From the NCBI GenBank assembly GCA_965235075.1, contig OZ249404.1, positions 62,001 to 126,000 on the forward strand: a stretch of 64,000 nt of DNA, given 5' to 3'. How positions within the stretch are numbered: position 1 is the first letter of the stretch; every line of letters starts with the position of its first letter. Below are positions 41,726 to 50,867 of the stretch, piece after piece. The position numbers were made by a program, and so were the translations under genes. Origin of the DNA: Fontibacterium medardense. Its GTDB lineage: Bacteria > Pseudomonadota > Alphaproteobacteria > Pelagibacterales > Pelagibacteraceae. Below the pieces are notes generated by a model, which was given only the letters and a program-made list of their open reading frames with translations, searched no databases and was not told the origin of the DNA.

Positions 41726-41960
41726 ATTTACAAAACCCAACGCTAAAGAAAATTTTAAAAAAATTACCCCAAGAAAAATTTTAGCTTTGTGGTTAGTGGT
41801 ATCATTGGTTTTAACCATACTAGTGCCAAAATTATTTGATCTTAAAGACTATAAGACTGATTATATATTATTTACTGTACTCATTGTTAACTTCATCCTT
41901 ATGCTACTCATAGTTTATCTGGTAAAAACTATAAAAGGATCAACTGATAAAAATAGATAA
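41715..41960 (+). CDS. Two-span membrane protein of unknown function
   Basis: An 81-residue protein with a basic amphipathic start (FKFTKPNAKENFKKITPRK), two hydrophobic helices (about 22-40 and 53-72) and a short charged tail. It starts with GTG inside the 3' end of the 45-residue frame, so translation is probably coupled. Confidence 0.6.
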   Translation: MEFKFTKPNAKENFKKITPRKILALWLVVSLVLTILVPKLFDLKDYKTDYILFTVLIVNFILMLLIVYLVKTIKGSTDKNR

Positions 41961-41996
41961 TAAATTATCTAAGTTAATTGGTAAAATTTATTTAGT

Positions 41997-43070
41997 ATGA
42001 AACAATTTTTAAAAATATTTTTCCTTTTTTTTATTTTATCACAGTCAGGATATGCACAAAATTTTAAGATTGAGAAAATTTTAGATCTTAAAGATCCTTG
42101 GAGTTTAACATTTATCAACAAAGACGAAGTTTTGATCACTGAAAAAGAGGGAGAGATTTTATTAGCAAATATTAAAAATAAAGAAGTTAAAAAAGTAAAA
42201 CACAATTTAAATTATAAAGTAGATGGCCAAGGGGGACTCCTTGATATTATCAAACATAATAGTGATATTTTTATTTGTTATACGGAAGATCGAGGAGGTG
42301 GCAAAACAAGCACCAGTATTGCAAAGGCACCTTTAGCAAAAGAGAATTTAAATTTTAAAAATATTTTTCAAGCAAATCCACCAATCAATAGTGGCTATCA
42401 TTTTGGTTGTAGATTAGTCATTAAAGACAATATGATTTATGCAAGTGCAGGCGAACGCGGCAATGGCAACATTGCACAAGATCCAAAAACCCATGTGGGT
42501 AAAATGATTAGAATTAATCTTGATGGATCTTCCCCAAAAGATAATCCAAAGTTTAAAGGCAAAGAAGATTGGCTGCCTGAAATTTATCAAATCGGTATTC
42601 GAAATCCACAAGGTATGACGTTATCACCTTTTAATGGAAAAATTTATATTTCAAATCATGGCGCCAAGGGTGGAGATTTTTTTGGCGAGGTAAAATTTGC
42701 TGAAAATTATGGTTGGCAGATTTGGTGTTGGGGCGGGGTTAATTATTCAGGAACAAAATGTGGTGAGACAGAGCAATGGGATCGTCGTTTTACAAAACCG
42801 TTATATACCTGGAGCCCTTCCATTGCAGTGAGTGCTGTGCAAATTTATAAGGGAGATGAATTTAAAGAGTGGAATGGGCATATACTAATGACCTCTTTAA
42901 AGGATGAAACTATTCGAAAACTTGAATTTATAAATGCTAATGAAGTGGGCAGAGAAGTTATTATTTTGAAGGAAAAATTAAATCGAATTCGTGATTTAAA
43001 AATTGCAGAGGATGGAAAAATTTATATCCTTTCTAATGGTGAAGGCGCACTTTCGGTGTTAAAGAAATAA
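41997..43070 (+). CDS. PQQ-dependent sugar dehydrogenase (soluble Asd/YliI type)
   Basis: A 357-residue exported protein with a signal peptide (to about residue 21). It has the beta-propeller PQQ-glucose-dehydrogenase motifs: LKDPWSLTFINKDEVLITEKEGEIL, GYHFGCRLVIKD, EIYQIGIRNPQGMTLSP with the catalytic-site region, and WSPSIAVSAVQIYKG. It oxidises aldose sugars in the periplasm using PQQ. It converges with sodB with only 1 nt between the stops. Confidence 0.88.
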   Translation: MKQFLKIFFLFFILSQSGYAQNFKIEKILDLKDPWSLTFINKDEVLITEKEGEILLANIKNKEVKKVKHNLNYKVDGQGGLLDIIKHNSDIFICYTEDRGGGKTSTSIAKAPLAKENLNFKNIFQANPPINSGYHFGCRLVIKDNMIYASAGERGNGNIAQDPKTHVGKMIRINLDGSSPKDNPKFKGKEDWLPEIYQIGIRNPQGMTLSPFNGKIYISNHGAKGGDFFGEVKFAENYGWQIWCWGGVNYSGTKCGETEQWDRRFTKPLYTWSPSIAVSAVQIYKGDEFKEWNGHILMTSLKDETIRKLEFINANEVGREVIILKEKLNRIRDLKIAEDGKIYILSNGEGALSVLKK

Positions 43071-43071
43071 A

Positions 43072-43665
43072 TTAACTTAATTGCGACTCAACAAATTCCC
43101 AGTTTGCTAATTTTTCAACAAAGGCTTTGAGATAATCGGGTCTTCGATTTTTATAGTCAACATAATAAGCATGTTCCCACACATCGCAGCCAAAAATAGG
43201 TTTTAAATTATCAACCAAAGGATTTGAACCATTTGCGGTTTTACTAATAACTAATTGATCACCTTTTAAAGAAAGCCAAGCCCATCCGGAGCCAAATTGA
43301 GTAACGCCAGCTTGAATAAAATCTTCTTTAAATTTTTCAACAGTGCCAAAAGTTTCAATAATTTTTTTCTCTAACTTTCCTGGCATTTTGCCACCACCAC
43401 TTGGGCGCATACATTGCCAAAATAAAATATGATTATAATGTTGTCCGGCATTATTAAAGATTGCAGCTTTACTTGAATCATTTGCAGTTTTTTTTACAAT
43501 ATCTTCAAGGGTGTCGTTTTCAAGAGGGGTGCCTTTAATCAAATTATTTAAATTTGTTACATAAGTTTGATGATGTTTACTGTGATGCAATTCTAGTGTT
43601 TCAACACTCATTGCAGGATGAAGTGCGTTTTTAGCATAATTTAAGTTAGGTAAAGCAAAAGGCAT
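43072..43665 (-). CDS. sodB: Superoxide dismutase, Fe type
   Basis: A 197-residue Fe/Mn superoxide dismutase. Metal ligands are His27 (LELHHSKHHQTYV), His in QHYNHILFWQ, and Asp and His in GCDVWEHAYYVDY; the GSGWAWLSL and NNAGQHYNH wording favours iron. It is cytoplasmic (no signal). Confidence 0.92.
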   Translation of the reverse strand: MPFALPNLNYAKNALHPAMSVETLELHHSKHHQTYVTNLNNLIKGTPLENDTLEDIVKKTANDSSKAAIFNNAGQHYNHILFWQCMRPSGGGKMPGKLEKKIIETFGTVEKFKEDFIQAGVTQFGSGWAWLSLKGDQLVISKTANGSNPLVDNLKPIFGCDVWEHAYYVDYKNRRPDYLKAFVEKLANWEFVESQLS

Positions 43666-43711
43666 ATAGTTAATTGTATATTAAATTTTTAAAAAATAAA
43701 CTTACAATTCT

Positions 43712-44857
43712 TTATAAAAATTTGACTAAAATTTTAGGAATTTGTTCTTTAAAGCCAAAAAAACCTTTATTTGAAAATTGAAAGCAATACTGATCATAAT
43801 CCCTTGCTAAATAGGTAATTTTAATTTCATTCTTTATTTTGCTTATAAAATCATTTTCATAGCCGCAAGTTAGGTAAGGTATCACTATATTTTTTATATT
43901 TTTTTCACTAACTATTCTTAAAAGGTCTTCTTTATTTCTTAATATAGTTGTTGAATTAAAATTATTTTTGAGGTGATCTGAAATTTCAGCGTTGATATCT
44001 GATTTAAAGTTTAAAACTTTTTTTGAGTAATTTTCCTTCTCTAAAACACTATTAAAATCGAAAAGTGCATAGTGATTAAACTTATCTTTTGTTTTAAGTA
44101 AAAAGTTACTATCTAAATTATGAGCTAGAAATAATGAATTCTCATTATTTAATTTATCAAAATGAATAGGAGTTGAGGTGAAGTTTTCACTTTCAAAAAG
44201 CGCAGTTGCATTCTCATTTAACTTTAAATGATCATATTTTTTTGCTGAAAACTTATTAATATTCCAACTGGCAGCAACATAATGCTTACCCTTAGTGTGA
44301 AGTCCTGCAACCCAGCGCCAACTTAAAGTGTTTGAGGCGACATCGCCATCGAGTAAGTGTTTTAGAAAAAAATCAGCTCCAAGTTGCCAAGGGAGTTTAA
44401 GAGTAAAAATCCAAATGCTTGCAAACCACATGCGTGTATGATTATGCAAATAGCCTGTGTGTTTAAGTTCATTTACCCAATCATTGAAACATTCAATTTC
44501 TGTTTTTGCAGCAATTGCATCTTGATAAGATTTGCTTTGTTTTTGCTCATTTAATTTTACTAAATCAGATTTATAAGATTGAAAGACTTTTGGTTTTAAT
44601 TCAAGCCAACCCTTCCAATAGGTTCTCCAGAATACCTCTTGAATAAACTTTTCAATTTTAATGTAAGGATATTTTGAGTTTGCAGATTTTAAAACCTCTT
44701 CTTCATCAATAATTCTGTGTGTGATATATTTAGATAAACAACTGGTATTTGTTCTTTTATCAGGTCCAAAATCAAAATTTCTGTCTTTTGCATAATTGCT
44801 TAAAAAATTTTCTGAAAAATCTTTAAGTTGTTGTAATGCTTGTTCTCTAATTTTCAT
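43712..44857 (-). CDS. Photolyase/cryptochrome-like protein with the FAD domain first
   Basis: A 381-residue protein. Residues 25-215 carry the complete photolyase FAD-binding fold: TNTSCLSKYITHRII, FIQEVFWRTYWKGWLE, TGYLHNHTRMWFASIWIF and LLDGDVASNTLSWRWVAGL. The usual N-terminal antenna domain is absent; instead residues 240-381 form an alpha/beta-like domain ending ITYLARDYDQYC and FFGFKEQI, resembling the segments of a photolyase antenna domain. The order is thus reversed relative to classic photolyases. DNA repair or light sensing is possible. I use ATG at 44857; a TTG three codons upstream also fits. Confidence 0.8.
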   Translation of the reverse strand: MKIREQALQQLKDFSENFLSNYAKDRNFDFGPDKRTNTSCLSKYITHRIIDEEEVLKSANSKYPYIKIEKFIQEVFWRTYWKGWLELKPKVFQSYKSDLVKLNEQKQSKSYQDAIAAKTEIECFNDWVNELKHTGYLHNHTRMWFASIWIFTLKLPWQLGADFFLKHLLDGDVASNTLSWRWVAGLHTKGKHYVAASWNINKFSAKKYDHLKLNENATALFESENFTSTPIHFDKLNNENSLFLAHNLDSNFLLKTKDKFNHYALFDFNSVLEKENYSKKVLNFKSDINAEISDHLKNNFNSTTILRNKEDLLRIVSEKNIKNIVIPYLTCGYENDFISKIKNEIKITYLARDYDQYCFQFSNKGFFGFKEQIPKILVKFL

Positions 44858-44960
44858 AAGGGTCAAGTTATTATGCTGGTTAATGCGGCAAAATCAAACA
44901 CTTCAGAGTTTTTTAAAATTTAAACTTATCATAGACAATAAAGACCTATAAAACTCCTCT

Positions 44961-45707
44961 ATGAATATTGTTTTAATCGTTGGTAGCGCTCCTGATGCAC
45001 TAAGGATAAAATCTTTTGATCTTTCAGCATTTACAAGTTGTGTTGCAATTAATAATGCATGGCGACTTAAGAAAGACTGGGATTATTTAATTTATCCTGA
45101 AGATTTTCCAATCAAACGCCAACCCATTCATTCATCATTTAATAAAGATAAATTAATTACTGCAAAACAATTTGTGCCTATTCAAAATAATTTTGGCGGC
45201 TTTATTTATGCAGGTGGCACTATGGCATTTACAGCGGGTTATTGGGCGTTAGGTGCATTAAAGCCCGATGTGATTGCTTACCTTGGCTGCGATATGATTT
45301 ATTCTAAAAATATTAAAAAAATTAATCATTTTTATGGCAAGGGAACAGCTGATCCTCTTCGAAATGATATTACCTTACAATCGTTAGAGGCAAAATCAGC
45401 ACGCTTTATGGCGTTTGCTAAATTTAATAACTGCGCTGTGGTTAATCTATCCAATCAATCTCAATCAAGATTATTATTTCAACGGGCAACTATTGAACAA
45501 TTTAAAAATAAAAAAAATATTTCAAATTTTCTAAAGAAAAATAAACTTAAACTTGATGATAAGGCTATTAAAAAAGCTTTAACAACTGAGAAAAAATTAG
45601 CTTACATGGTCCCATCAGGCAGATATTGGAAAGAAATTAAAAAATTTGATCCACATCAATTAAATAAAATTGATCATCTGTGGCTTAAAACGTCTCTGCA
45701 TGCGTAA
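44961..45707 (+). CDS. Uncharacterised protein with a GSAP-type nucleotide-binding start
   Basis: A 248-residue soluble protein that opens with NIVLIVGSAPDAL, followed by CVAINNAWRLKKDWDYLIYPEDFP, the pattern of MptE-like/DUF115 or GT42-like glycosyltransferase folds, which bind activated sugars. The middle has AYLGCDMIYSKN and FYGKGTADPL, and the C-terminus is basic. A glycan or pyrophosphokinase-like role is a guess; I cannot name the family securely. Confidence 0.6.
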   Translation: MNIVLIVGSAPDALRIKSFDLSAFTSCVAINNAWRLKKDWDYLIYPEDFPIKRQPIHSSFNKDKLITAKQFVPIQNNFGGFIYAGGTMAFTAGYWALGALKPDVIAYLGCDMIYSKNIKKINHFYGKGTADPLRNDITLQSLEAKSARFMAFAKFNNCAVVNLSNQSQSRLLFQRATIEQFKNKKNISNFLKKNKLKLDDKAIKKALTTEKKLAYMVPSGRYWKEIKKFDPHQLNKIDHLWLKTSLHA

Positions 45708-45755
45708 CAATAAGCATTGCATCGAGTAGAAAAGTTTAATTAATATAAAATCTAA

Positions 45756-46619
45756 ATGGTAATTAATTTTAATAACTGGCTTAAAAGAGCATTAATTATA
45801 ATTACTTCACTGATCGTTGTTGGCTGTAGTGTTGTAACTTTAGGCTACAACCGCCTACCGTTGCTTACAATTTTAGAATTAAACTCCATTGTTGATTTAA
45901 CTGAAGAACAAGAAAGTCTTTCACGCATTCAACTTGATGCTTGGTTAGAATGGCACCGCGGAAAGCATCTTCCGCAATATATTGTAAAATTAGAACAATG
46001 GGAAAAACTGATTATACAAGATTTAACTCCAGGTCAGTTTTGTAAAGAAGTGGATGTAATTAGAACTTATACTAATGAAGCAGTTGAAAAATTTATCCCA
46101 GCTCTCATTCCAATAGCCACCACTTTAACTCCTGTTCAAATTGAAAATTGGAATAAGTATCAGGAAGAAAAAGATAAAGAGTTTGTTGAAAATTTCGGCA
46201 AAGGTAAGAAGGGTGAGATTATAAACGAGAAAAGATTAAAAAGAGCTATTGAGCGAGCAGAGATGCTTTATGGAACATTATCTACAAGTCAAAAAGAAGC
46301 CTTGGCTAAACGATTAGAAAAAAGTGTGTTTAATGTTGAGCAAGTTTTACCAGAAAGAAAACGCAGACACCAAGATGCAATAAATTCAGTAAAACTTATC
46401 CAATCTGGTGCAAAACCTTATCCAACTTTAAAAGCAGTGTGGGACCGAAATCAAAAATCACCCAATCCAAACTATGCAGCTTATAGTGATAAAATGTTAC
46501 AAGATGGTTGCAGTCAATTATCTGAACTGCATAACAAAACTACATTAGAACAACGTAAAAAAGCAGCACAGAAATTAAACGGTTATAGAAAAGATTTTGA
46601 AAGTTTAATCAAACCCTAA
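45756..46619 (+). CDS. DUF6279 lipoprotein
   Basis: A 287-residue predicted lipoprotein with a lipobox VVGCS (Cys at about 24) and the DUF6279 features: YNRLPLLTILELNSIVDLTEEQ, EWHRGKHLPQY and a long helical body. The function is unknown. It may belong to an envelope set; 54 nt later a microprotein and transporter genes follow. Confidence 0.82.
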   Translation: MVINFNNWLKRALIIITSLIVVGCSVVTLGYNRLPLLTILELNSIVDLTEEQESLSRIQLDAWLEWHRGKHLPQYIVKLEQWEKLIIQDLTPGQFCKEVDVIRTYTNEAVEKFIPALIPIATTLTPVQIENWNKYQEEKDKEFVENFGKGKKGEIINEKRLKRAIERAEMLYGTLSTSQKEALAKRLEKSVFNVEQVLPERKRRHQDAINSVKLIQSGAKPYPTLKAVWDRNQKSPNPNYAAYSDKMLQDGCSQLSELHNKTTLEQRKKAAQKLNGYRKDFESLIKP

Positions 46620-46673
46620 ATTCAATTATTTTTTTAAATTATATTCCTTCATTATTATGGTATTATCAAAACA

Positions 46674-46766
46674 ATGCTAAAAGATTGGTATGTTTATATT
46701 TTATATGGTTTGGCTTTAGGCTTTGCTATTTATCTAGCAGATAAATACTTATTCAATTTTTTATAA
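46674..46766 (+). CDS. 30-residue single-span microprotein
   Basis: A 30-codon frame, a short polar start (LKDWYV), a hydrophobic helix (about 8-21) and the end ADKYLFNFL. It stops 11 nt before the 88-residue membrane protein gene, which suggests co-transcription. No clear ribosome site. Confidence 0.45.
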   Translation: MLKDWYVYILYGLALGFAIYLADKYLFNFL

Positions 46767-46777
46767 ACGCTAATTAA

Positions 46778-47044
46778 ATGAATATCGAACTTATCCTAAT
46801 TATTATATTGGCAATGATTTCATCCTTATTGCCATCGATTTATAAAAAAATTACCGATAGTGCTAACATTGCAAATCCTTACATTATTTTAGCAGCTTTT
46901 ATCTTAGGAACCCTTTCAGCATGCGTCATTTATTCTTTAATGATTTATGGAATGCTTGAGACTTTATATTTTCTTGTTATCTATAAAATTATTCTAGGCT
47001 CAATTTTTCTCACACAATACTTAGTAAAACTAAATTCAAAATAA
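46778..47044 (+). CDS. Small membrane protein of unknown function
   Basis: An 88-residue protein with three hydrophobic segments (about 2-18, 31-53 and 57-82) and few charged residues. It precedes the AEC transporter gene by 24 nt on the same strand. I do not recognise the family. Confidence 0.65.
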   Translation: MNIELILIIILAMISSLLPSIYKKITDSANIANPYIILAAFILGTLSACVIYSLMIYGMLETLYFLVIYKIILGSIFLTQYLVKLNSK

Positions 47045-47068
47045 ATAAAATATTTAATTAATCACTCA

Positions 47069-47941
47069 ATGATCAAACAAATCCTTAGTATTACTTTACC
47101 TATTTTTTCCATAGTATTGGTTGGATTTATTTATGGTCGAGTAAAAAAACCGAATATGACAGGAGCTAATCAAGTCATTATTGATTTAGCTTTACCGTGT
47201 TTAATCTTTACATCCCTATCAGCAAAACAATTTGAACTAACAAGTGCTAGTCTTTTTGTATTGTCTGCAACTATTGTGGTTATATTTTCAGGTCTTTTGA
47301 TTTGGCCACTTGCAAAATATTCTGGAACTGGCGCTAAGGCTTTATTGCCTTCGGTGATGTTTGGCAATGTGGGCCCCATTGGTATCCCGATAACTGTTCT
47401 AGCCTTTGGACCAGAGGGTTTGGCTCCTGCTATTTTAATTTTAGTTTTTTCTAATATTCTTCATTTCTCAGTGGGTGTTGGAATTATGAGTGGCAGAGTT
47501 GATGCAAAACTCATTTATGCAAGCCCTTTAGTTTGGGCAACTATACTTGGAATTTTATTTTCCTACCTTCGCTTATCATTGCCAGATTGGGTTGGTATCT
47601 CTGTCTCTATGATTGGTACCATTTTAGTGCCACTGATGCTTTTATCCTTAGGCACTCGATTAGCGGATAGTAAAATTGAGCATCTTAAAGTGGGCGCGAT
47701 TGGATCTATTTTATCCATAATTTCACGTCTGCTAATAACTTACATTGTTTTAATGTTGGTTCCGTTAGAGCCAATTCAAAAAGGAGCATTGATATTATTT
47801 GCAGGACTGCCACCTGCAGTTTTTAACTATATGTTTGCAGATCGTTATAAACAAGAACCAGATAAGGTTGCTTCAATAGTAATCGTTGGCCATTTATTGT
47901 CTTTATTGGTTTTACCATTAGTTCTTTGGTTGGCTCTTTAA
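47069..47941 (+). CDS. AEC (auxin efflux carrier) family transporter
   Basis: A 290-residue carrier with about ten hydrophobic spans. The AEC pattern is visible as NQVIIDLALPCLIFTSLS, FGNVGPIGIPITVLAFGPEG (the crossover region) and LFAGLPPAVFNYMFADRY near the C-terminus. AEC members move dicarboxylates, amino acids or malate; the substrate is unknown. Length is slightly shorter than the common 310. Confidence 0.88.
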   Translation: MIKQILSITLPIFSIVLVGFIYGRVKKPNMTGANQVIIDLALPCLIFTSLSAKQFELTSASLFVLSATIVVIFSGLLIWPLAKYSGTGAKALLPSVMFGNVGPIGIPITVLAFGPEGLAPAILILVFSNILHFSVGVGIMSGRVDAKLIYASPLVWATILGILFSYLRLSLPDWVGISVSMIGTILVPLMLLSLGTRLADSKIEHLKVGAIGSILSIISRLLITYIVLMLVPLEPIQKGALILFAGLPPAVFNYMFADRYKQEPDKVASIVIVGHLLSLLVLPLVLWLAL

Positions 47942-47993
47942 GACCTTTAAAACCAAATATTATCAATAGAAATTTAAATTAATTATCTAGATG

Positions 47994-48019
47994 GGTAGAG
48001 GCTATAACTAGCCTCTACC
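47994..48019 (+). terminator. Hairpin after the AEC transporter gene
   Basis: GGTAGAGGCTA-taac-TAGCCTCTACC is a perfect 11 bp stem, 52 nt past the stop. No U tract follows, like other strong hairpins in this window. Confidence 0.6.
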
Positions 48020-48098
48020 AAGATAAATTAAATATTTAATTAAATAGGATTATACTTTTATATTTTAATTTTTAAGTAAATCTTGGTAATAAACACAT

Positions 48099-48635
48099 AT
48101 GGTTATTGAAGCATTAGTAGCTCTAGGAATTATAACGGTTGCAACTGTAAACACTCCTGATGTTAAACAAACAGCAGAGGTTAAATCAGTAACTAGTACA
48201 GTTGAGCCTGTTAAAGCCACAAAGCCAAAGGCTAAGCCTAAGAAAAAAGTAGTTAAAAAAGTTGCAAAAGTAGATCCTATCAAACAACAGCCTTCAACAA
48301 ATTTAGTTAAATCTGAACCTGCAAAACCAGAGTCAACAACGGTAAGTAGTCCTGAGCAGAAAACAACCCAATCTAATCTTCTTTATTATATTCTAGGTTT
48401 TATAATTTTTGGAGCCACAGCCGCTTATCTTTATTTTAGAAAAGGTAGTAAAACCTCAGATACTAAAATTTATACCAGCGATGAATTGAAACAAAGTTTA
48501 CAACAAGATACTGATAAATTTAAATATCAACCGCCAAGCACAGAAACTATCAAAGAACCTCAGCAATCATCTTCTAGCGATCAAGCAACATCAGATCCAA
48601 AGCCTAATTCTGATGGTGATGTTAAAAAATCATAA
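48099..48635 (+). CDS. Low-complexity Lys/Pro-rich protein with one membrane span
   Basis: A 178-residue protein: a hydrophobic start (1-18), a Lys/Pro/Val-rich region (about 25-95, e.g. KATKPKAKPKKKVVKK), one hydrophobic span (about 95-113) and a hydrophilic Ser/Gln/Asp-rich tail. It may span the envelope like a TonB-type linker, but I see no conserved domain. Confidence 0.6.
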   Translation: MVIEALVALGIITVATVNTPDVKQTAEVKSVTSTVEPVKATKPKAKPKKKVVKKVAKVDPIKQQPSTNLVKSEPAKPESTTVSSPEQKTTQSNLLYYILGFIIFGATAAYLYFRKGSKTSDTKIYTSDELKQSLQQDTDKFKYQPPSTETIKEPQQSSSSDQATSDPKPNSDGDVKKS

Positions 48636-48665
48636 AGCTTTAGTTTATACACTGTTTGTAAATCT

Positions 48666-49025
48666 ATGTATGAATTCCTAGCAACGCTTACGCTCATCAT
48701 CCATTTTCTATTTATTATATTTGTAATCTTTGGAGGTCTTTTATTCTTTATAAAACCTTGGATATTGTATTTTCATGTTCCAGCATTTCTTTACGGAGTT
48801 TATATAGAATTTACGCAAAGTGTTTGCCCGCTCACTTACTTAGAAAATTATCTCTTAACCAAAGCAAATCTTGCAACTTATTCCACAACCTTTATCCAAA
48901 AATATCTGTACGCAATTATTTACCCAATCAATCTAACTAAACAGATCCAAATTAGCCTTGGAATTGCTCTGCTGATTATAAATGGAATAATTTATGGGTT
49001 TATTATTAAGAGAAAAAAATTCTAA
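48666..49025 (+). CDS. DUF2784 membrane protein
   Basis: A 119-residue protein with about three hydrophobic segments and the DUF2784 centre FVIFGGLLFFIKPWILYFHVPAF (in sections) with QSVCPLTYLENYL, the family hallmark. The function is unknown. A short hairpin at 49079 follows. Confidence 0.85.
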   Translation: MYEFLATLTLIIHFLFIIFVIFGGLLFFIKPWILYFHVPAFLYGVYIEFTQSVCPLTYLENYLLTKANLATYSTTFIQKYLYAIIYPINLTKQIQISLGIALLIINGIIYGFIIKRKKF

Positions 49026-49078
49026 GCACCTTCGATAATGAGGCCAATGGACTTTGCATTACAAAATACGAACTACTA

Positions 49079-49097
49079 ACATGGCTCAGAACCATGT
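49079..49097 (+). terminator. Candidate terminator after the DUF2784 gene
   Basis: ACATGG-ctcagaa-CCATGT is followed by the T-rich CTTTCTTCTG. It lies between convergent genes and is modest in strength (6 bp stem). Confidence 0.45.
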
Positions 49098-49127
49098 CTT
49101 TCTTCTGTAAGAACTTAAAGTAAGAAA

Positions 49128-49562
49128 TTATTGAGGAGTGTTTGTTGTACCGTCTCTATCAAGAGTTCTAGATTTTCCCATGATGACTTGTATTTGATCT
49201 GGGTAAGCATATCCAGTTCCTTTACTGTGATCTATAATTGCTCCAACCCCACCACCAAAAACAATATTTCCCCACATACTTCCTCTGGCACGTGATACTG
49301 CTTTTACTAAACCATCTTGCATCCCAGCTTTTTTACAAGTAACCGACATGTCTTCAGCTGATCTTGTTATATTTACAAAGGATGGAGTTTTACCTTCCCA
49401 AGAACCTTTGTCATTTACTAAAACACAGTTAGCTCCTTCAACTGAATTAGATTTATCATCTTTAGCAGTTAAATTAATTGGCTGATAATTTTCTCCTGTA
49501 ATAGATGCGCAGTTTGCTAGTCCTAAAGATAAAATGATTATTAATAAATTTTTTAAATTCAT
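49128..49562 (-). CDS. Small lipoprotein, last gene of the exported operon
   Basis: A 144-residue lipoprotein: lipobox LANC at about residues 15-18, a PEGA-like beta region (KGSWEGKTPSFVNITRSAEDM), a glycine-zipper-like GGGVGAIIDHSKGTGYAYPDQIQV and a polar end. Proteins of this make-up are frequent in Alphaproteobacteria but are not functionally defined. It is the fourth of four closely spaced minus-strand genes (1 nt gap). Confidence 0.75.
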   Translation of the reverse strand: MNLKNLLIIILSLGLANCASITGENYQPINLTAKDDKSNSVEGANCVLVNDKGSWEGKTPSFVNITRSAEDMSVTCKKAGMQDGLVKAVSRARGSMWGNIVFGGGVGAIIDHSKGTGYAYPDQIQVIMGKSRTLDRDGTTNTPQ

Positions 49563-49563
49563 A

Positions 49564-49809
49564 TTAGCAACCTAATGTGTAAGCAGAACATGTTCCTTTA
49601 TGAGTATTTGTTCCACTTTGTCCTGTATGTGGATTTGAATTTCCTGATGTGCTCCAATTGTCATTTTTATATTGATTTGGAGATGAACGATAATGTGGCT
49701 GAACATATGTTCCATTATCTTTAGTGTAGCCTTTAACCGCTACATCTCTAGCTTCAACTGAATTTAGCGATAATAGAATAAAAAAAATAGTGACAAATAA
49801 ATTTTTCAT
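49564..49809 (-). CDS. Small exported VKGYTKDNGTYVQPHYRSSP-type protein
   Basis: An 81-residue protein with a signal peptide (to about residue 20) and the widespread motif DVAVKGYTKDNGTYVQPHYR, followed by NWSTSGNSNPHTGQSGT. The C-terminus CSAYTLGC has two cysteines that could form a disulfide. This motif is found in phage-like and surface proteins; the function is unknown. Confidence 0.75.
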   Translation of the reverse strand: MKNLFVTIFFILLSLNSVEARDVAVKGYTKDNGTYVQPHYRSSPNQYKNDNWSTSGNSNPHTGQSGTNTHKGTCSAYTLGC

Positions 49810-49815
49810 ATTGAA

Positions 49816-50037
49816 TTATTGATAACAACCTAAAAACTTAGCCCCGTAAGGTAAATTATATTTTGCAGATTCACATTGAATTTTATTATTAAAAGGACCG
49901 ATTGATTTCTTTAAATTTCCATTTTGCTCTTGGTAAACTAAATACCATTTGGCATTTAAATTACCTTGAGCAAAAGAAAATGAAGTAAAAATAAATAATT
50001 TAACAATAATAAAGAAAATTATTTTTTTTATATTCAT
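49816..50037 (-). CDS. Small exported protein of unknown function
   Basis: A 73-residue protein with a signal peptide (to about residue 23) and a mature part starting QGNLNAKWYLVYQE with two cysteines (IQCESAKYNL and LGCYQ), likely a disulfide-bridged domain. It is the second gene of the four-gene operon (6 nt before the next). Confidence 0.7.
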   Translation of the reverse strand: MNIKKIIFFIIVKLFIFTSFSFAQGNLNAKWYLVYQEQNGNLKKSIGPFNNKIQCESAKYNLPYGAKFLGCYQ

Positions 50038-50046
50038 ACTTATTTA

Positions 50047-50817
50047 TTAAAATGCGTACTTCACTCCTATTTCATATGTAACGTTATGAGGTTCTAAGCC
50101 TGTCGTAGAGTTTAGAGAGCCAGTAGCAGTATTTATGGTTGAATCATCAATGTTCCAATATTTTGCAAATATTTCCCAATTAGATTCTTTAGGAGTATAA
50201 GATAAATCTAAGCCCCATCCATTTTTTTGTGTATTTTCAAGATCAGCATAACCACCGCCATTAATACTCATCTGAGAAAGATATGATGTTTGTTTTCCCT
50301 CAATTAAATAATTAAACTGAAATTTTGCAGCAGAACCATCTTTATTATTTAAAATATATCCAACCGGAATATATAGTAATTGATTTAGACGGTCGTAACC
50401 ATTCGCCCCTGCATCGCTTAAGTAGTCATATAAGTGACGATATCCCAATCCAGCGTAGAAATTTTCTGGCAAAGGATAAACAGCTTCAGTTTGAATCTTC
50501 CAATAATTATGCGTATGAGTTTGAGTGCCTTCGTAATTAGAATATTCTACTTGACCAAGAGCACCTTCAGCAAACCACGAAATACTATTTCTATTGGTTG
50601 ATCTAATGCTACTTTCATCTCTGAAACCAATTAATATTGTAGGAAGTAATTTTGTTTTTTCTTCCATAAATGGATCTTGAGTAGCAGTATCTTCAATGTA
50701 TGAATAATAATTTAATCCCCAGTATGCTGTGGGTTTATTAAATGTCTGTGCATTTGCAATTGAGAAGTTAAATAGCAAAATTACTACGGCAGACAAAATT
50801 TTGTTTTTTATTGTCAT
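50047..50817 (-). CDS. Outer-membrane beta-barrel protein
   Basis: A 256-residue exported protein with a signal peptide (to about residue 23). Alternating aromatic/polar strands (AYWGLNYYSYIED, ENFYAGLGYRHLYDYL, WEIFAKYWNIDD) and the C-terminal phenylalanine (YEIGVKYAF) are typical of an outer-membrane barrel assembled by Bam. It heads the exported operon; a G9 tract begins 51 nt upstream of its start. Confidence 0.82.
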   Translation of the reverse strand: MTIKNKILSAVVILLFNFSIANAQTFNKPTAYWGLNYYSYIEDTATQDPFMEEKTKLLPTILIGFRDESSIRSTNRNSISWFAEGALGQVEYSNYEGTQTHTHNYWKIQTEAVYPLPENFYAGLGYRHLYDYLSDAGANGYDRLNQLLYIPVGYILNNKDGSAAKFQFNYLIEGKQTSYLSQMSINGGGYADLENTQKNGWGLDLSYTPKESNWEIFAKYWNIDDSTINTATGSLNSTTGLEPHNVTYEIGVKYAF

Positions 50818-50867
50818 TATATTTATTATTTAAGTTAATGTTTATCTTGATCAATGAGTACAGGTTC

